Origin: Lytechinus pictus
Taxonomy: Eukaryota > Echinodermata > Echinoidea > Temnopleuroida > Toxopneustidae
Direction: 5' to 3'
Length of the DNA stretch: 64,000 nucleotides
Assembly: GCF_037042905.1 (NCBI RefSeq)
Contig: NC_087258.1
Coordinates: 9,526,501 to 9,590,500 of the forward strand
Part shown: piece after piece, positions 1-15,895 of the stretch
Position numbering within the stretch: position 1 is the stretch's first letter
How the letters are laid out: every line of letters starts with the position of its first letter
Position numbers and translations under genes: made by a program
The notes under the pieces: generated by a model
What the model saw: the letters and a program-made list of their open reading frames with translations, nothing else
What the model was told of the DNA's origin: nothing
Databases searched by the model: none

Positions 1-1132
1 CGATGATGATTTGTAATACCAAATTAATGACATTAGTCACTGGAGTGCCTATTCGTCCTTTCCCGCTCAAATTCTAAACTGTAGGATGATCAGGCAATTG
101 TTGTAAATTGTGAGATCAATAAGTTACGATGACTTAAACATTAATGTTTAATCAAGGCACTAATTCGAAGGAATCTTTGATACAAGGTCCAATCGAGCGT
201 GACCCAAGACACGGCCAGGTACCGGGTCCCCTTCCAAAGAATTAAACAAAAAATACCAAAAGGAATGAGAGAAGAAAGGGAAAAAAATGAGGAGAATCAA
301 AGGTGTCATAATAATAAGCTTTGTGCCAACTCAAAGAAGGCATTGGTCTGGGACAACAAACCACAGGTAACAGACTCGGAAGCTGTAGAGTTTCTTATCG
401 AATGCTTATTTCCCCATTCAAGTCAAATAAATCTCCTTTCTTCACCTTTAACTCATTGAGCCCGAAAGAAGATTATGAGTTAAATCGATATACCAATGAA
501 AAGATATTGCTTTGGTTTCGTCTTCTATTGTAAGAATCGGACGGAGAACTGGTCTTATTCCCGTTGACTCGGCAACAACCCGAAACAAAGTCCCAAACAT
601 TAATTGTTGATATCTTTTTTACCCCGTTCCCCTTCCCTCTTTTTCTCACAAACCTCGAATTCTTAAGGACCCTAATGATATTAAACCCGAGTGCCTTTTT
701 GGCGTATCTGAAAATTATCCATTCTAAATTTAGAGATGAATTTAAGATGGACTTAAAATGCCAGGTAGAAGGCATACTAATCCCGTTTCATTGTTAGTTT
801 GTTGTTATGTGACTATGGTTTCTATTACCTAAAACAGTGATTAGGCATTTCTTTTCGATAACTTAATATGAAAATGAATAAAATGAAAAGATTCTGTTAT
901 TTCATTCGTCTGGGAAAATCCACGTGGTTTCAATTTCGTACGTCTATATTAAACTGCCTTTCTTTTCTGAGTTATCGTGTTGCTTTAATTTATCCAGACA
1001 GACTGAAATAATGAAAGGAGTATGCAACAAGTCGATAAGATGTGATTCATCGTATTCATCTTTACGAGATTAGATTACAGAATCAATTGAATATCTGGTG
1101 TTCTTGTCCGTGGTTGAAATTGCTCGACAATC

Positions 1133-1455
1133 ATTGTCGAGCGAAATATAGATCTGTAAAGATCACCCGATTCTCTTGGCTTTACTTAAAGGTGCCTTTA
1201 CTGTTCCTCACACAATATTCCAAATTCTATTTTGATAGAATCACCGACTTTAGTCTACAACTTATTCATGTCGTTTATTTCTTATTGTATAAAGTTTTCT
1301 GTAATTCGACTATAACACACCAGCCACTAATTTGCTTTTGCCAATGAAGATAATATCTGGACACTTTGACTAATCACCGTATTAGTGTCGATGTACAATG
1401 ATTGTCGAGCAAAATATAGATCTGTAAAGATCACCCGATTCTCTTGGCTTTACTT
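1133..1455. repeat. 55-bp direct repeat pair, 268 bp apart
   Basis: Copies at 1133-1187 and 1401-1455 both begin ATTGTCGAG and end TTGGCTTTACTT. By eye they differ at one base. The sequence between them is not repeated. This could be a local duplication or the remains of a small element; no coding frame is shared. Confidence 0.7.
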
Positions 1456-4400
1456 TCTTTCGCCGAGAACAGCATTTAACATGTTAAAGAGTCTTTACCC
1501 TTAAGAAATAAAGCGATTTCCGCCAAGTCTCCTGGAGATCCAAAGAGACGATGAATAGGTGTAGGGTAATTACCCCAGTCAAAGCAATGTGGAATTCCAA
1601 CACACTGGATTACCCCCTCTCGCTACTATTGTTTCGAAGATGCTCTCACCTTTTGTCCTCTCGCGAACGCGACATCTTCGCAAAGGCCTCCTCCTTAGCC
1701 CACCTGCACGCCGCCCGGTTGGCAAACAACCGAACGTGAAGATGGGTGCTGTCACACCTAGAATTTTTAGTCAGCGTATGCCGGACGAACGTACGTCAAG
1801 TCATTTTCTCATTTAATTCTATTTCTTGATATCAGTTATTGCCGTTTCTTAACATCACAAAGTAGTTCCTTTTATATATATTGAATTGCATTTTTTGATA
1901 TTTTATGTTGTTAAGAAAGGTAATTCTTTAGATGGCGGATGGAAGGCTGAACCAAAACATTATAAAATGAGAAAACGGATTGCATACGTATGTGGACAAA
2001 CTTTGGCCAAATTGTACAGGTGTGACAGTCGCTCAAGGTACGGAGAAGGGGGGCAGAAAACTCGTTAGCTCCAATTCAATGGCCTGCTTTGTGTGCTCTA
2101 CAAACACACATCGTATTATCACACCAATGTGTAGACTGTCTACTCCCATCAATGGCTTCTTTCCTTCTTTTTCTCGATGGGAGAACACTCAAGCGAACCT
2201 TGCCCAATTTTCTTCGCCCCATCTTTTCCGGCTCGAAAACAAAATTTATCCCTTCCCATCAAAATTAATCATGGATTAGGGCAAAAGAAAGGAACTCTCG
2301 AAGTTTAGTCCAAAACATCCCCTTGAAACGCATATTTGTCACCCAGAATACCTTTTTAAGATCCTGTAATTGTTTTTGTTACCTACCCGCCTTTAAACCA
2401 TTGGGGAAGGGATTTTCTATTGCGATTCGACCAGCTTTTCGTATTGTCCAGACTATTGTGATCTTGTGTACAAATACCTTTCTAAAAAAGGAGAGCTCGC
2501 CATGGTCAAAACTTGTTTTTATCTACTCCATGTGAAACGGACGTTGCAGATGCAGTAGATGAACTGTCAAAAGGCACTGCATGGAAAGGTCATTCGTGTT
2601 AGTCCTGCCAAATTTGAGAGGACAAATGAAGTACGAAGGAGGGAGTTAGTTTGAAAAAGTCAAAACATCCAATGTATCTTTATAGCAGGGGTAACAGTTT
2701 TCAGACACAAGAATTTTTGTATTGGTATATTACGGAAGTTCGCGCAGTAGGAGTGTCAGAAACAATTAGCTTTATCGATTAAGTTAGAGTTCAGTGTAGC
2801 TGGCGAAATGTGTTTTTAGTAAGCAGCATTTGTTAGTAAGTGTGCAGACTGCAGAGTGAATTTCAATAGGTTAAAAAATATATAAAGGTGATTATCATAA
2901 AAGTACATATTTATGAAACAGTATGTGATAAACATTACGTCGTCAATTTGTGAGTTTTTCTATTTAATATTGAAGGATCATTCTGGCGCCCATTTTGGGG
3001 TGGAAATCTGAAAAAAAATCGCATTAAAAGAAAAGATTTGCAAATTTCTGGGAATGCGTGTGGGAGGGAGAGTGGGGGTGGGGGAGAGCCCTTTAACATG
3101 TGTTCACAATTCACACACGTATGACACTCACATATACACCTTACATCAAACGCAAACACACACACACACACACCCTCACTCGCCCTTGTTCACCCTCAAA
3201 CGCACACCTAATCATATTGATTCATCTAGATCTTGGAAGATATCAAGACATCATCTGCAAATAAATTATGTAACTTTGATTTCCTACCCAGTCAATACTC
3301 AATCAATAATTCCATAAACGGGCGCGGAAAACCCTCACGGCTGCATGGCAGACTTGCGCATCCGTCCTCACTCGTATGGCTCCGTATGTTTGTGGAGGAA
3401 ATTGGCGCGAAGAAATGACTTTTGTATGATGACGGAAAAGCTCAGCCGCCTGTTTTGTCAGCCGGAATATTTTCATAATTCATTAGTAACATATCGCATG
3501 AAAAAAGAAATAATTTCAAATTAGTATTCATTTGTTGACTACTCTATAGGGCAGGGTTGGTTTCTCCATAAATTATTAAAGAAATACACTTTTATCAACG
3601 GTGATTGAAACTAGTCGTATAAATTATTATTTACAGATCCCTCCTCTTCGACGAGCTATCATCACCTGCCGGAAAAATAAATCATTCCCACCTTCATTTT
3701 GTGTGATTTGAATCGCAACACATGACTCAGAGCGCTTAATACATAACGTCATGTGATTTCAAATCCCACATCGATACGCAGAAACGATATCCGATTGTCA
3801 GTTTTGATGATCGTTTTAATTATGGCATTGATGGCGAAATGTGTACCGGAATTCTACACAACTTAAATCTCCTTTGTCCGTTGGAATTTGCACAAGACAG
3901 TAATTATTCGATAATCTGTCACTCATTTCCTTCATTTGAACATTAATTGATGGCAGATGTAATGTCTGAACAATTTTTTTACAAATATTCTAACTCCACC
4001 CCCGAAATCTATTTCAGTATTTCCACATCTTATGAAGAAAGGCCTTTTGGGAATCAGTAAAACGCGAATTGACCCTTTACAAAAAAACACTCAAACCTAT
4101 CACTTTGATGTGACGGCATGAATTCAGATTGCCTCAAAATTTCTAAATAAAGGATTAATAACTCTCAAAATAGTGGGCATTCAAGAAATTTCTGCCAGAC
4201 AGGCCTTATTTTGTAGTTGAAGTACTTAAAACAGAAAGCAGTAGAGCGGTGGATAAACTGGATATATCTCACTTATCTAGGCCTTATTCGTAATTATACT
4301 CTGACTTCGGTTACAGCTCAAGAGGAAAACTTGCTCAAACTGCTATTTTGTTTTCGCGCCTAATGTTGGAGCTGGCTTCCGCCCCCTACTTCCGTTGCTC

Positions 4401-7121
4401 GGTAAGGAATCGCTTCATTAACCTAAAGGAAGTCTTTCAGAGGTGTTGAAAACCTTTACACGGACGCCCCACAACAAACTGAGTAGCCCCGTTCTCGATA
4501 TCAGATTTGTATTAATTAGTTTAAACATTAACACAGCTGAGATTCACTGAATTATTTGATGAAAGCGATAAAGAAATACATGATTTTTTTAATGCATTTC
4601 CTCTAGCGACCGGTACTTCATAAGGACCGTAGATATTCCCCAGAAGACCTTGCAAATCAGAACTTTTTCAGAGATTTCCAGGATGTGAAAAAAGGGTTCC
4701 TTTGACGCTACTAAAAACAATGTTCCCTGCCACCGACTCCTTCTTTACCCCTTTTCCCACTTTCTCATCAAGATTGCGGTCATGTCTGTTTCCCTCTCGC
4801 CAAACCTGAGGAAACTAAATAAAGGTTACTAAAACAATGATTTCATCTGAACGATCGCCCAACGCAACTCGTCATGCCTTAATCAATACGGTTGTTGTAA
4901 AGATTAAGCTGATGTTTGAAACTTTATCGTGACTTACATTTTGTAGTCATAAGGGGGGGGGGGGGTAATCGCTCGGGTTCACTGCATGGTCACATGATCT
5001 CATTCCAACATTTCCTCTGTTACATAGTGATGTCATGTTTCAGCAGCGCTGAAGAAGTTGTCAGAGAAGTAATCATGGAGTTAGTGTGGGTCCCTTTCTT
5101 TCGTTAGGAACTTGACCCCACTTTGTGGGTTGCCGGTCACGCTGACAGCCTTGTATAAACCAACGTTTAACTGTTTTCATATCGTGTAATGCCTCGCATA
5201 AACATCTTTTAAGAGGTGTCAGAAGTGATATATCAGGATGTCTCAGAGAAAGCTCCTGCACTCTTAGCGGAGGGGGAAAGAGAAACGGAGGAAATATTAA
5301 AGTTAAGACTGATACGCTCCACGTGTGGGCATGCTTTAGAATCAAATTTATAACACCGCTTGGTCATGTTAATATGGAACCGTTTTAAGGCTGATTTTTT
5401 AGATGGTAGTGACTTCATATCTTCAGGGGTTTCCCAAGTTTGTCCTGTATTTAATGGTGGACATCTCCTGAACGGATACATCAAAAAGAGACTGAGAAAG
5501 AACAATGTACTTTTTGCACCCTCGATGATTTTAATGAAAAGCATGATATTTGCCCGAAGAGAACCTCTTTAATGCCCATGTTGTATCTATCCGGAGTCGT
5601 CTAGGGAGGATAGGGGGTAATCAAGGGGTAAGACAAGGAATAGAAAGAGGTGTAGATGAGGACCATATCATCCTTCCGGTGAGTGGCTGGACAACAACAC
5701 GCAACCCGTGTCACCCATCGTTATGGATTTGTTACTTATTTTCAAACAGGAATCCTTTGAAGTCTCTCCTGTGAGAATAATTATTAGCAACAACTCATAG
5801 GGGAAATCGCATAATATTAACTCACCATGATATTTCCCGAATATTACTTTCTTCAGCGGAAATGTAACATGATTGAAATTGTCATAATTAGGCTTATATC
5901 TACCGCATTGTGTATTAATACCTTCTTTCCAAAAACTTGTGTGTGCATCTTGTGTGCAGTTTGGATGGAAAGAGGACACAATAAAGCCAGGGGTCGGTCC
6001 TACATCGAGCAAACACGCTAAATCGACCTCAAGGTGATGGACAACCAGTCTTAAAAGATACCTTTTCGGGTTGTCAATCGGTGTCCTCTTTGCTTCGAAT
6101 AAAGAGTTACTGTGGGTGGCCATAATTCGGAAACAGACAATTTCAAAAGGAAGACAAAGTTGGACGGGAGAAGGGGGAAAATATTCGTGTCCATTACGTG
6201 AACTCAACGGGCGAAGGGAGGATAAAACAGGAATAGAGATCGCCGTGTAAATACTCTGGTTTTATCTCTGGTGTGGGCACGAGGGAGGGTGGGTGTGGGG
6301 TTTTTTGTGTGTACACGTGGATGTGTGTATGGGGGTATGTCTGCGTGTACGTGTGTGAGTGGATGATGGATTGTCTGTGCGTGTGGGTTCATCAAAGCCT
6401 ATTATAGGTGACATCTCCTCTAATCCTTCTCTGTTGATTTTTTTTTTACCCGCCTTGATTGCCTCCAGTCTTATGTTCAACATCTCTTCCAGTGTTTTGT
6501 TTAGAACTACTGATTTTAGATTCACATTTCTGTTTCTTTTCCAGTGTTTGTAAAAAAAATACCCTAATTCTTTACCTATTCTTTTTTTACCCCAATTTCT
6601 CTCTGTATATGTGTTCCCTTGTCTTCCACGAACACACATTTCCCGTATTTCAGCAAGTAAGAGATTTTTTGTTACACCTTTGTGCCGATTCTTTCGAGTC
6701 TTACAAGATCTCTTCCATACTCATGTTATACCTACTGTGAGTCAAGTGTGGCCAGCGACCCGTTGCTAGGTAACGGCATGATTCGTCTCTACTGTGCTAA
6801 ATGCCACAGGACAATGCTTGGTTCGTCCTTTCTCGATTGGTCTGTAAGGTATTGCCATTCTTGGATGACCAAGAAGATTGGTATGATACTCGATTTCACG
6901 CCAACTTAGAGTTTCTTTCCCAACTTCAGTAACATAATCAAAATGGGCATAGAATAACTGATCTTGACAGATCTTAGGTGTACGATTTTTTAATAAGGAT
7001 ATTAAGCTTTCTTGTAAAATGGAGGCAAATTACCTTTTCGTGGAATTGCATTGTTTCTGCTTTGGAAAGCAGTTTTGTATAACTGAACAGGCCTACCCTG
7101 CAGTATAAAATAAATAAAACC

Positions 7122-7143
7122 AATAATAATAATAATAATAATA
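7122..7143. repeat. (AAT)n microsatellite
   Basis: Simple trinucleotide run of about seven AAT/ATA units in non-coding sequence. Confidence 0.9.
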
Positions 7144-10100
7144 AGCCCGCAATAATTGCAAACCGTTTGACAAAGATACTAACTATATCGGAAAATGTAT
7201 TCCATGCTTTACTTAGCATGCTTAGACTCTTGCTAAGGGGAAAATGAAATTTATAAAACGTGAATCTGATAATTATAACTTAAGTTCTTTATTTCTACCG
7301 CACCGTAACTCCCTCCATAATTATTTATGGTATCCTCAGGCACATGAGCCAAAGATATGCCATGGTATCCACTCCCAAAACTTGTATATTCAAATTAATA
7401 AAGACGGTTTCCAGTCTGGACTCATTTCTATGTAGGTCCCCTCATCCCTAGGGTTCATCAAAGACTAGTATTTGTGACATCTGCTCCAGATCAATTAGCA
7501 TTCTCAACAATCTTTTTTTCCAAGCCCTTTCACCCAGCTTCTTATTTTTAATTGTGATGTCGAGAAAGCCGGAGATCGACAAGGCGATATGAAGCATCGC
7601 TCACGCACCCGTTGTCGAGAAAAAAAAAGACACTGGCAATCAATGTACACTCATTACCTGATTACTGGATCGGAGATGGCCTGTTAAAAGCCCACGGTGG
7701 TATTCCTTGAGGAGTGGAGGGGAGGAAAAAGCTTGTCGTCTTTGCACTTCCTCCAGGCCACGGAAATTGTTAGAATTGACTTTGATGATATGAGGAAAGA
7801 CCTTCACCATGCTTTGTAATTGTGCCAAAACTGCCAAGATATTTTATGGAAGAACAATCATCAGCCACATATGTAACGACAAATGATTCACGATTTCCTT
7901 TTCCTCCCACTTAAATGGGGGTAACAGAAAGATTCTTTTTTTCTCGAAAATTTGCATGTAGGGGTAGATTCATGAAATAACAGTAAATTATCATAAGAGT
8001 TCCATCTTCCATTAAACGTGCAAATGCGTCCGGAGATGACACTTTTCTTTCGGACCAGCCGAATTAGTCCATTGACCCAACGAGCCCATCATTTTCTTCT
8101 GAACATACCTCAACGCTAAACCACCACATTAGAAGTTTCGTATGCGTTCCTAAGATATAATCACGCCTTCATGAAATCCTTGAGCGAGTCACGGAACGAC
8201 CGAATCGCAAACATTCTGCAACAATTTTAAAATAGTTGTGTCATCACTCATGTTACAGAAATGTTTCCTTCCTTTAATTTTTATCAAGAGATAAGTGGGC
8301 GGTATACCCGCCTTTCGGTACCATGAGTGGTTTATTACGTTAGTTCATTATTTGATCTGTCCTTTGATTTACGCTCTTAGATCGCAAGATTTCCATATAG
8401 GCAATTATGTTCTGAGACAATCACAAAGGTAATACCAATATATATGAATCACATCATTCATGTTCTTGAGAGATATAGGCCTACGTCATGCATCTCCAGA
8501 CACCTCGCATCCTTGCATATCTACATCTAAATTTAAAGACCCTTCTCATTGAAATACGTCTTGATAAATGTCTTTACATTCCACTCTCTTTCGAAACTTT
8601 GGCCAGTGTTTCCTATTCCACCTCGAACTTGAACTGTAAATATTCGCATTTAGTTACCTCATTCGCCCAGGGCAAACCTCACCCAGTTGGTATCATAATT
8701 GTCGAGTTTCTTCTTCCCTCCCGATCCGGTGATCCCAAATGAGAGAGACTTGCAACTTAAAGGCATTAGTTAACATTATTTGACTTTTGAAAAATTTGTG
8801 CTGTATGTAAGATCCTAACTGTTTCATGCGTCTGCGCATGATGCAGCACCGAAAAATTGCCTCTAAAAATCATCATTAAATGAAAGTGACCGGATACACC
8901 ATCAAACATTTATTTCACAAACTACCATGTGTTACACTTATTGTCCGTTGCAGAGAAATTTATTAAACAATGACTTTCACTAATATCTTCAAGCTTTTTG
9001 TTTCTGTCTTTTTGTATGAACAGTATCAAATACAACACGCATCAAAGTTTAGGATATTTTGAACAAGACCTCTGTTGTGTTTTTGAATTAAAAAAAATTA
9101 TTTTGATCAGCCAGGAATGTTGGGTTCGAGGATGATTTTCCATGATGTAAACGGTATCACATGACTCCCTTTTACCTTTTTGGATGAATTTTAAGAAGGT
9201 CTTATTTCTTTTTTTGAAAGATGTTTTCGATATAGACATTCGATTTGGAGAAGTAAATATGTTCAGACGCCGTCTTTATTCGTCTTGGGATTTTTCGAAT
9301 TAAATGAAACGTGTTTTGGTGAATGATTTCAACTTGTTTAAAGAAAAGAGAGTGTATATGTAAAGAGAGAGAAGAGAGAGGAGAGAGAGAGGGGGGATGG
9401 AGAGAAAGGGACGGCAAGAAAATAGAAAGATATCGAAAATGAAATACAGAGAAGCTGATTGACACACACAATCATGATCATTTCATAGCTTCATTCTATA
9501 CCAAATAATTGATCCTTTGTATAAAATACTCGAAAATGAATTAATATAATCAATGTGATGTAAGGGAAATGTGAGAATCTAACAATACATATGTTATCAA
9601 GTTTACTCAAATGGCTGGGATCGTGAGTATTCCCATGGTAATCCTAACGAACAGTCAAGGGATGTCGTGTAGAGTCGATATGTAGCTCTACCCGCTCGTG
9701 AACTTGGTAAATGGAACAAGAGTCGGAAACTGGAGCCAGTTGATTCCCAGAAGATTGTAGCTCATCAAGCCAAACCCCTCCCTCCCTCGCTCTTCGACAA
9801 GGCATTCAGGTATATATGTCCAGGAGCTATTCGGGATCTAGGATAGCACCCATTTTCTGGTTCTCATCCCTTCCCTCAGCTCCCCGATAGATTACTCCAT
9901 GAAACCCATCCGGCAGACGATCCTCCGGGTGGCACGTTAATGGCGAGTCCAACAAAAGATATCGAGGTTAATTCCCGTCTAAATCAGGCTAGAAAAGTCT
10001 CCAGTACGTCTGCAATTTTCCTTCCCTTTTGCCTTTTATCTTTCTTTCCTACTTCTCTTTCGCGTATTTTTATCAATTTGGCTGTCGGTTATGTGTGGCC

Positions 10101-13100
10101 GATAATGAGAAATGTTGGGGGTTTGTGCGTCTACGTAACCTAGATAGAGAGTGAAAGTGTGTAAGGATATTTGGTTGGAAATACGGTCATTTTGGGTATG
10201 AGAAATATCTGATTGCACTTCTAAAAGAAGAAAGCTTCTGAGGAGATAAATAAAAGACCCTGGAATTAATGGGGAAGTGTGGCGCCATGTGTCGCGATTA
10301 TAACGTGTGCCATTGTCTGTGGCGTTCAAATGCATTCGGTCACGTGACTTGGTATTAGGGATGTCGGGTAAAACCAAAAGTTTATCAAACGACCTTTCCT
10401 TCTTTACATCTACGGTGTTATATTGAATCATTCTGTCCCTGACGATGAAGGTTTAAATAATTATTTCCTAATGAATTAGCTGTTGAAGGAATAATAAAGA
10501 TAGAACGTAATAAATGTGATACAAGATTGTATACTCTAGAAACTATTCGCTATGGCTATTTTAAACACGGTCACTGAAACGGCAAATATATCAAATTGGG
10601 AAGTTTTGCAATTAATCACTAAAGCGGGAAGTTAAAGGGAAAGAAATAAAAGAAAGCAAAATCAAATCTTATTGATTCTGTACCAATATTAGACAGACAT
10701 CAACCATTATACTAGTAGTCTTAACTTTTGACAATCAACATGCTAAACAGTGATGTCAATGATTAGGAACTTAAGCTCCCCGATCATACTCATTTAGCTT
10801 GTTCCAGTCATTAAAGGTTTTGATACGCGAAAGTTGCAAACAAAGCAATAAACTATCATTCATTTATCATCTCCGTAGTAAAATTCATAAGAGAATGGGA
10901 GAGAGCAACGGTGGATCGGATATGAGGATAGGAGGAATGGATTTCGACAGCTATATCTGTAGTGGAATCTTAATACTTTAAGTCGTCCAAAGATCTCAAA
11001 CAATTTTTCCATCTGCGAATAATTTGTCTCTCTCCCCAAACGAAAAGAATGAGTCACCTCCGAGCTTAAACAAAGTATCATCTCCGCTGCTGAGATGTCG
11101 GAGTTCGCCATAACGGGTGGTGGGAAGCGAACACTCCCCGGAGCCCTAGGGGAGTGAGTGATCCATGACACCCCCCTCATACCGCGGGGACTCGGGCACG
11201 CCACTTTCGAGGATTTACACGTTCTGCGGCACCGGCGCCCAGCCTGTCCGTATTAACGCTAATAGTTATTCGTTTATGAACAAAAATATCAATCGTATTT
11301 TTCGATATTTGGAATGATACACTGTTCTGTTTTTCTTGAATCGTGTCTTATTTTGGACTTTGCTAGAACCACTCAGTCATTTTCGCTTCTTTTCTTTTGA
11401 AAAAGGGGGAAAACGATTCCATTAATTATTTTACATATTTTTTGCAAACCATACTAAAAGATCTTTACAACAAAGAGTTACGCAATCATGGAAATTATCT
11501 TTTGATGATCATTGTCAACATGGATTATGCCGTCATCTTAGGCGTCATGCATGGTAGCAAATTCAATTGCGCTCGTCATTTTCAATAATTTTGTATCAGT
11601 ATGGTAACTTTACCCCTCCCTCCAGGTTTTCTTACTGGTACAATACTTGGTTACATGGTTACATTTTGTTGCGAGTGTTTCCATCTTTGATGTTAAATTG
11701 ACATCGTCTTCCAACATCTTTATCGGTTGTTTCCTTTAACATTTTCGAGATTCTTAATTCCTGGCTGTCTGCATTTATCATGGTTACATTTTACTTGAAC
11801 TTGAATCGGCTCTCGTGTTGATAAACAAACACTGTCTATGCAATAGAAACATAACGCACTGATTTAGGGCTTGACGCATTGAGTTTTGACATTGATTCGA
11901 GTTCAAGTCCGGGTAAACTGACACGCTCAGACAGGTGTTGGAGGGGTGTAAGATTGAGGTTGTTGGACCTGGAAGGGGTTCACATAGGGAGTATATCTTC
12001 ACGACGCGTGTGTAGTACCACTCTTTGTGACAATATTTCAACGGGGGTTATATACCATCTAATTGCACCAAACTACGTATTGGAAGTTGAATTTTTGTGA
12101 AATTAAGAATAATAGTCGAGATTTCGGATATAAAAGCCCCACCCCCCCCCGTTGTGGTATTTTCCTACCCCCACCGACCCCTCGTGTTATAAGCTACGAT
12201 CAGAGGGGTGGCAGCGGTTGGATACAGCACCAATCACCCCTTCTAAATTGAGCATATCGCCTCCTCCAACGAAGGGTGGCGAATTTTCGATGGGCCTGCG
12301 AGGAGTTGGCGTTGATGCCGACAGCCTGGGTCTTAAAATTCCTGCCGAACTTGGACTTGGGGACGGGTAACCTGAGAAGGTGGGATGGACGATAGGAAAG
12401 GGATAATGGTATAATACTGCAGTCACACCAATGGAAGCGACTCCAAACCGACCGATGCTATGTCATTGGTAATCTCTGATCGGTCTGGGTTTGGATTTCA
12501 TCGGTATGGCTGTGGCACGAGGAGGCACATTATAGGAGAGGGGTGTGGGGAGAAGGGGTGGGAGTAAGGGGTGGGGTATGATCTTGAATATGAATAATAA
12601 GTATGAGGAAGTGTTGATGAATTCCGAATGTGATGGATGAAATAGCAGAGTGTTCCTTAAGTGAATGGAATGAAATGTAATTGGCAAATTAAGAATAATT
12701 TAGAGGGAATATTGAGAGTATCGGGGGGGGGGGAGGGGGCAAGAGAGAGAGAAAAAAAAAGAAGAAGGGTGTAACAGAATATGTAGTTGAGGGGGGGGGG
12801 GGTGTCAGAGGGAGAAAGAGGGAGGTAACATATAAAGACAGTTTTGAAGTTGGGGGGGGGGGATTCACATACAGAAGGTTAGGCAGACGCCTACAAACAG
12901 ACATGATCGTTCGCTATTTCATGTGGAATTTCTGCTGTGGTAAAAAACAAAAGGGGATGAAATCGTGCCCTGAAAACCTGTGAGCAAATGACAGGTGGTA
13001 TATCTCAAAATATGAAATCGGAGAGACTTTTCAGAAGAGCAGGGTTTGAGAGGGGGATTTATTCCTTTTTCATCCATGTCCACTCTTTCATGGTACGCGA

Positions 13101-15895
13101 TGGAGGCGACGTATTGTATTTTTACCCTAATTCAAGAAGAGCATTGATGGGAAACACCATATTTTTTTTAATTTGTTGTTTGATTTATGTCACGTTGCCC
13201 CCCCTGCGCTTTATCTAATTTAAGTTTGTTTAATGATATATTCGTCCTTTATTCAACTTGGGAATCAAAGTTATTCGTTTTGAACCAGGGAGCACGCAAT
13301 GGATAAGAAAACACATTTAAAAGCATTGAGGATTCACAGCAAAGCTTTTACAATGTTTTTTTTTTACAGAATATTGACCTGTTTTCCATTGAGTAATGAT
13401 AATAACATTTTAATCTCTAAATAGAGCAAGTGCAAAATGGAAACAATTTGCTTTGTCAAACGAGGTGACTTGTTCACAAGTTAACTTCTCGTGCAATGAA
13501 CTTTATATGTTATACAAACATCATTTTTTTACATTGCTCTCTTTGTGAGCTAACGATATGAATTCTAAGGTTTTTCCTTTTTTTCCATTCTATACTTTTG
13601 TGTGGATAACAACTTACCTAATCCGAAAATGTACCGCAAAAAGGTTCCCATTCAGAGTAGAATTACAAAATTAACCCAATTTTCATGAAATTTCAGAAAC
13701 GGAAAGAATAACGCGGCTGGCAAAACATTACATATTTTTTCTTTTTGCTCTCTCTCTCTGGTGTAATATTCCATGCCATATCATAATAATTTTCACAGCG
13801 ATGTCTGTTTGCCTACGGTGTTTTGAGGGGTGGGTGAAAGTCGTACCCGGGCCTCGGGGGCCAGGTGCCACCTAAACCCCGTTTGCCTTTTTTTTGTCTT
13901 TGCAGCTTCGCATCCCGTGGGCTCTGCCAAAATGTAAATGTAATGAATTGGTTGGCGATGTGTGTGACTGGGCGGAGAGAGAAAAATCATGAAAATGAGA
14001 TGGAGATACAGATTGATTTGAGAGAAATGACATGAAAGTGATGACAAATAATCATTCCACATTTATCAATATATTAGTTTGCTAGTAATACTGAAAAAAA
14101 AACAGGAGTTGAAATTGAAAGTTTATGTTAGGGTCCTAAAACTGATATTGGTATCTATTATGAACGCCAATTATTAGGATTTTGCAGCAAATCATCTATA
14201 TCATGGTTCTAATTTTTATTTGTGTAGCATTAAAGATTTTAGATACACATTGCAATGAACCCCTCCCCCTTCCCCACCTCGCGGAACAGGACTATTGAAG
14301 ACACATTGATGACAGCTATATTATATAATGTTCCCCAAAGATGTTTTCATTTCTGGAATATGGTGACATTTTATGACACCATAACCCGTAAATGTCCTTC
14401 AGATTTTGACGTTTTTCGGTCAATTTGAAGACTCGTTTGAAGCAGCTGTTGTTTTTAGTGGGCGAGTAGATTTTACGGTGTTTTGGGGTTGTGAAAATAT
14501 TGGCGCGACTATATAGTTTTCTTAAAAAGAAAACGTAGCCCTGTTAGAGCTTTACCCGAACCGATTCATCCTTCAAGAGTTCGTTTATATGGCTTAGATG
14601 ATTCCGACAGGTATATTTGAACACATGATATCAACGAGTGAATTTCTTTGTTATTTTTGAAATTTCACAATTGTAAAGTATAATGCTATTCACATGATTG
14701 ATTAAGGAAAGCAAAATTTTCATACAGGTTCATCATAATGAACGAATATATTTTTGATTAAAGATTCGCTGTTATTTATTAGATGGAGATGTATGTATAT
14801 TGCTTTAATTGAATGAAATTACATTCTAGAAGCAAGAATCGGTTCACAAAAATACTTTCAAGCTTATACATTAATAGGCTTATTCATGAAAGAACCTATA
14901 TGCTTATATTCTTCTCAGCTGGAACTTGGATGCCCTGACCTTTTTGTTTTCTGTTGGAATGTTTGTCATCTAGAAAGACACGGTTTTATAACCACTTCTC
15001 ACCCTCATTTCACCACAAAGTCAACTGTTTTAACCCACTCCCCATGACGCTGTCGAGAGGCACCCGTGAGATGCACTAAGCCGCAGACACCAATTTCTAT
15101 GTCAGGGACTGACTATCCTCGCAATTCTGACCCAGAAAAATAAGAGATGAAAATGCGTTCATTGTCCCCTAACAGACAGATATAAAAAGATCATGGTAAA
15201 GCATGTCAATCGAATTAAACTCTGCCTGTATGAGTGCGAATCAGAGCGAAAAAGTACAGAGAGATGAGTCGTCTAGCTCCTTTTCAAATCGAAAATTGAG
15301 ACAGTCGGCGGGATTAAATCATTTGCGAGAACTAAGATACAAAACACGATAACTGCGAATGTCATGAATGGAGCTATTAGAGATCTCGGAGCCGGGTAAA
15401 TGATTAGGGGTAATAATGGTGCAATTATTAGTCCGAAACCCACCTTTTCAGCCCACGGACCTAATACGCATTAACCCACTCATTACTGCAACTACATCGT
15501 GTAATGGCAATTGGTTGATTTATTACCATTAATATCTAAACGAGTTAAGCATTCATCAATATCGTTTTCATCCTTTTTTTTTATAAAGCTTCTGGATAAA
15601 GATAGAATTCGGGTCAATGTTTTGTGATTCGTTTTATAAAAAGAATTTGATGCTTTTGGGGAGGTGCTAACGAGGGGCGCGCACTCTTGAACTTCGGGGT
15701 ATTATTCATTGGTGAAAGATTATTGTGTGATGGTTTTTCCGAAAGTCATTTGCGATGATTTGTCAATACGACAAATGTAAACAAGACTGAATAATACACG
15801 CCCTCGGGGAGGAGATTTATCGAGAGAGGAAATATGAAAAGGGGGAGATTGGGGTGCACAGTTATGACGATAAAGAGATAGATGAGATACGTCGA

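Noticed and set aside
5668..6207. 179-residue open frame on the minus strand
   Set aside because: No recognisable motif or domain, no supporting splice structure; consistent with chance in a long non-coding stretch.
12120..12430. GC-rich block that might be a first exon of chordin
   Set aside because: No signal peptide or VWC cysteines, and the open frames run through C/G tracts on both strands.
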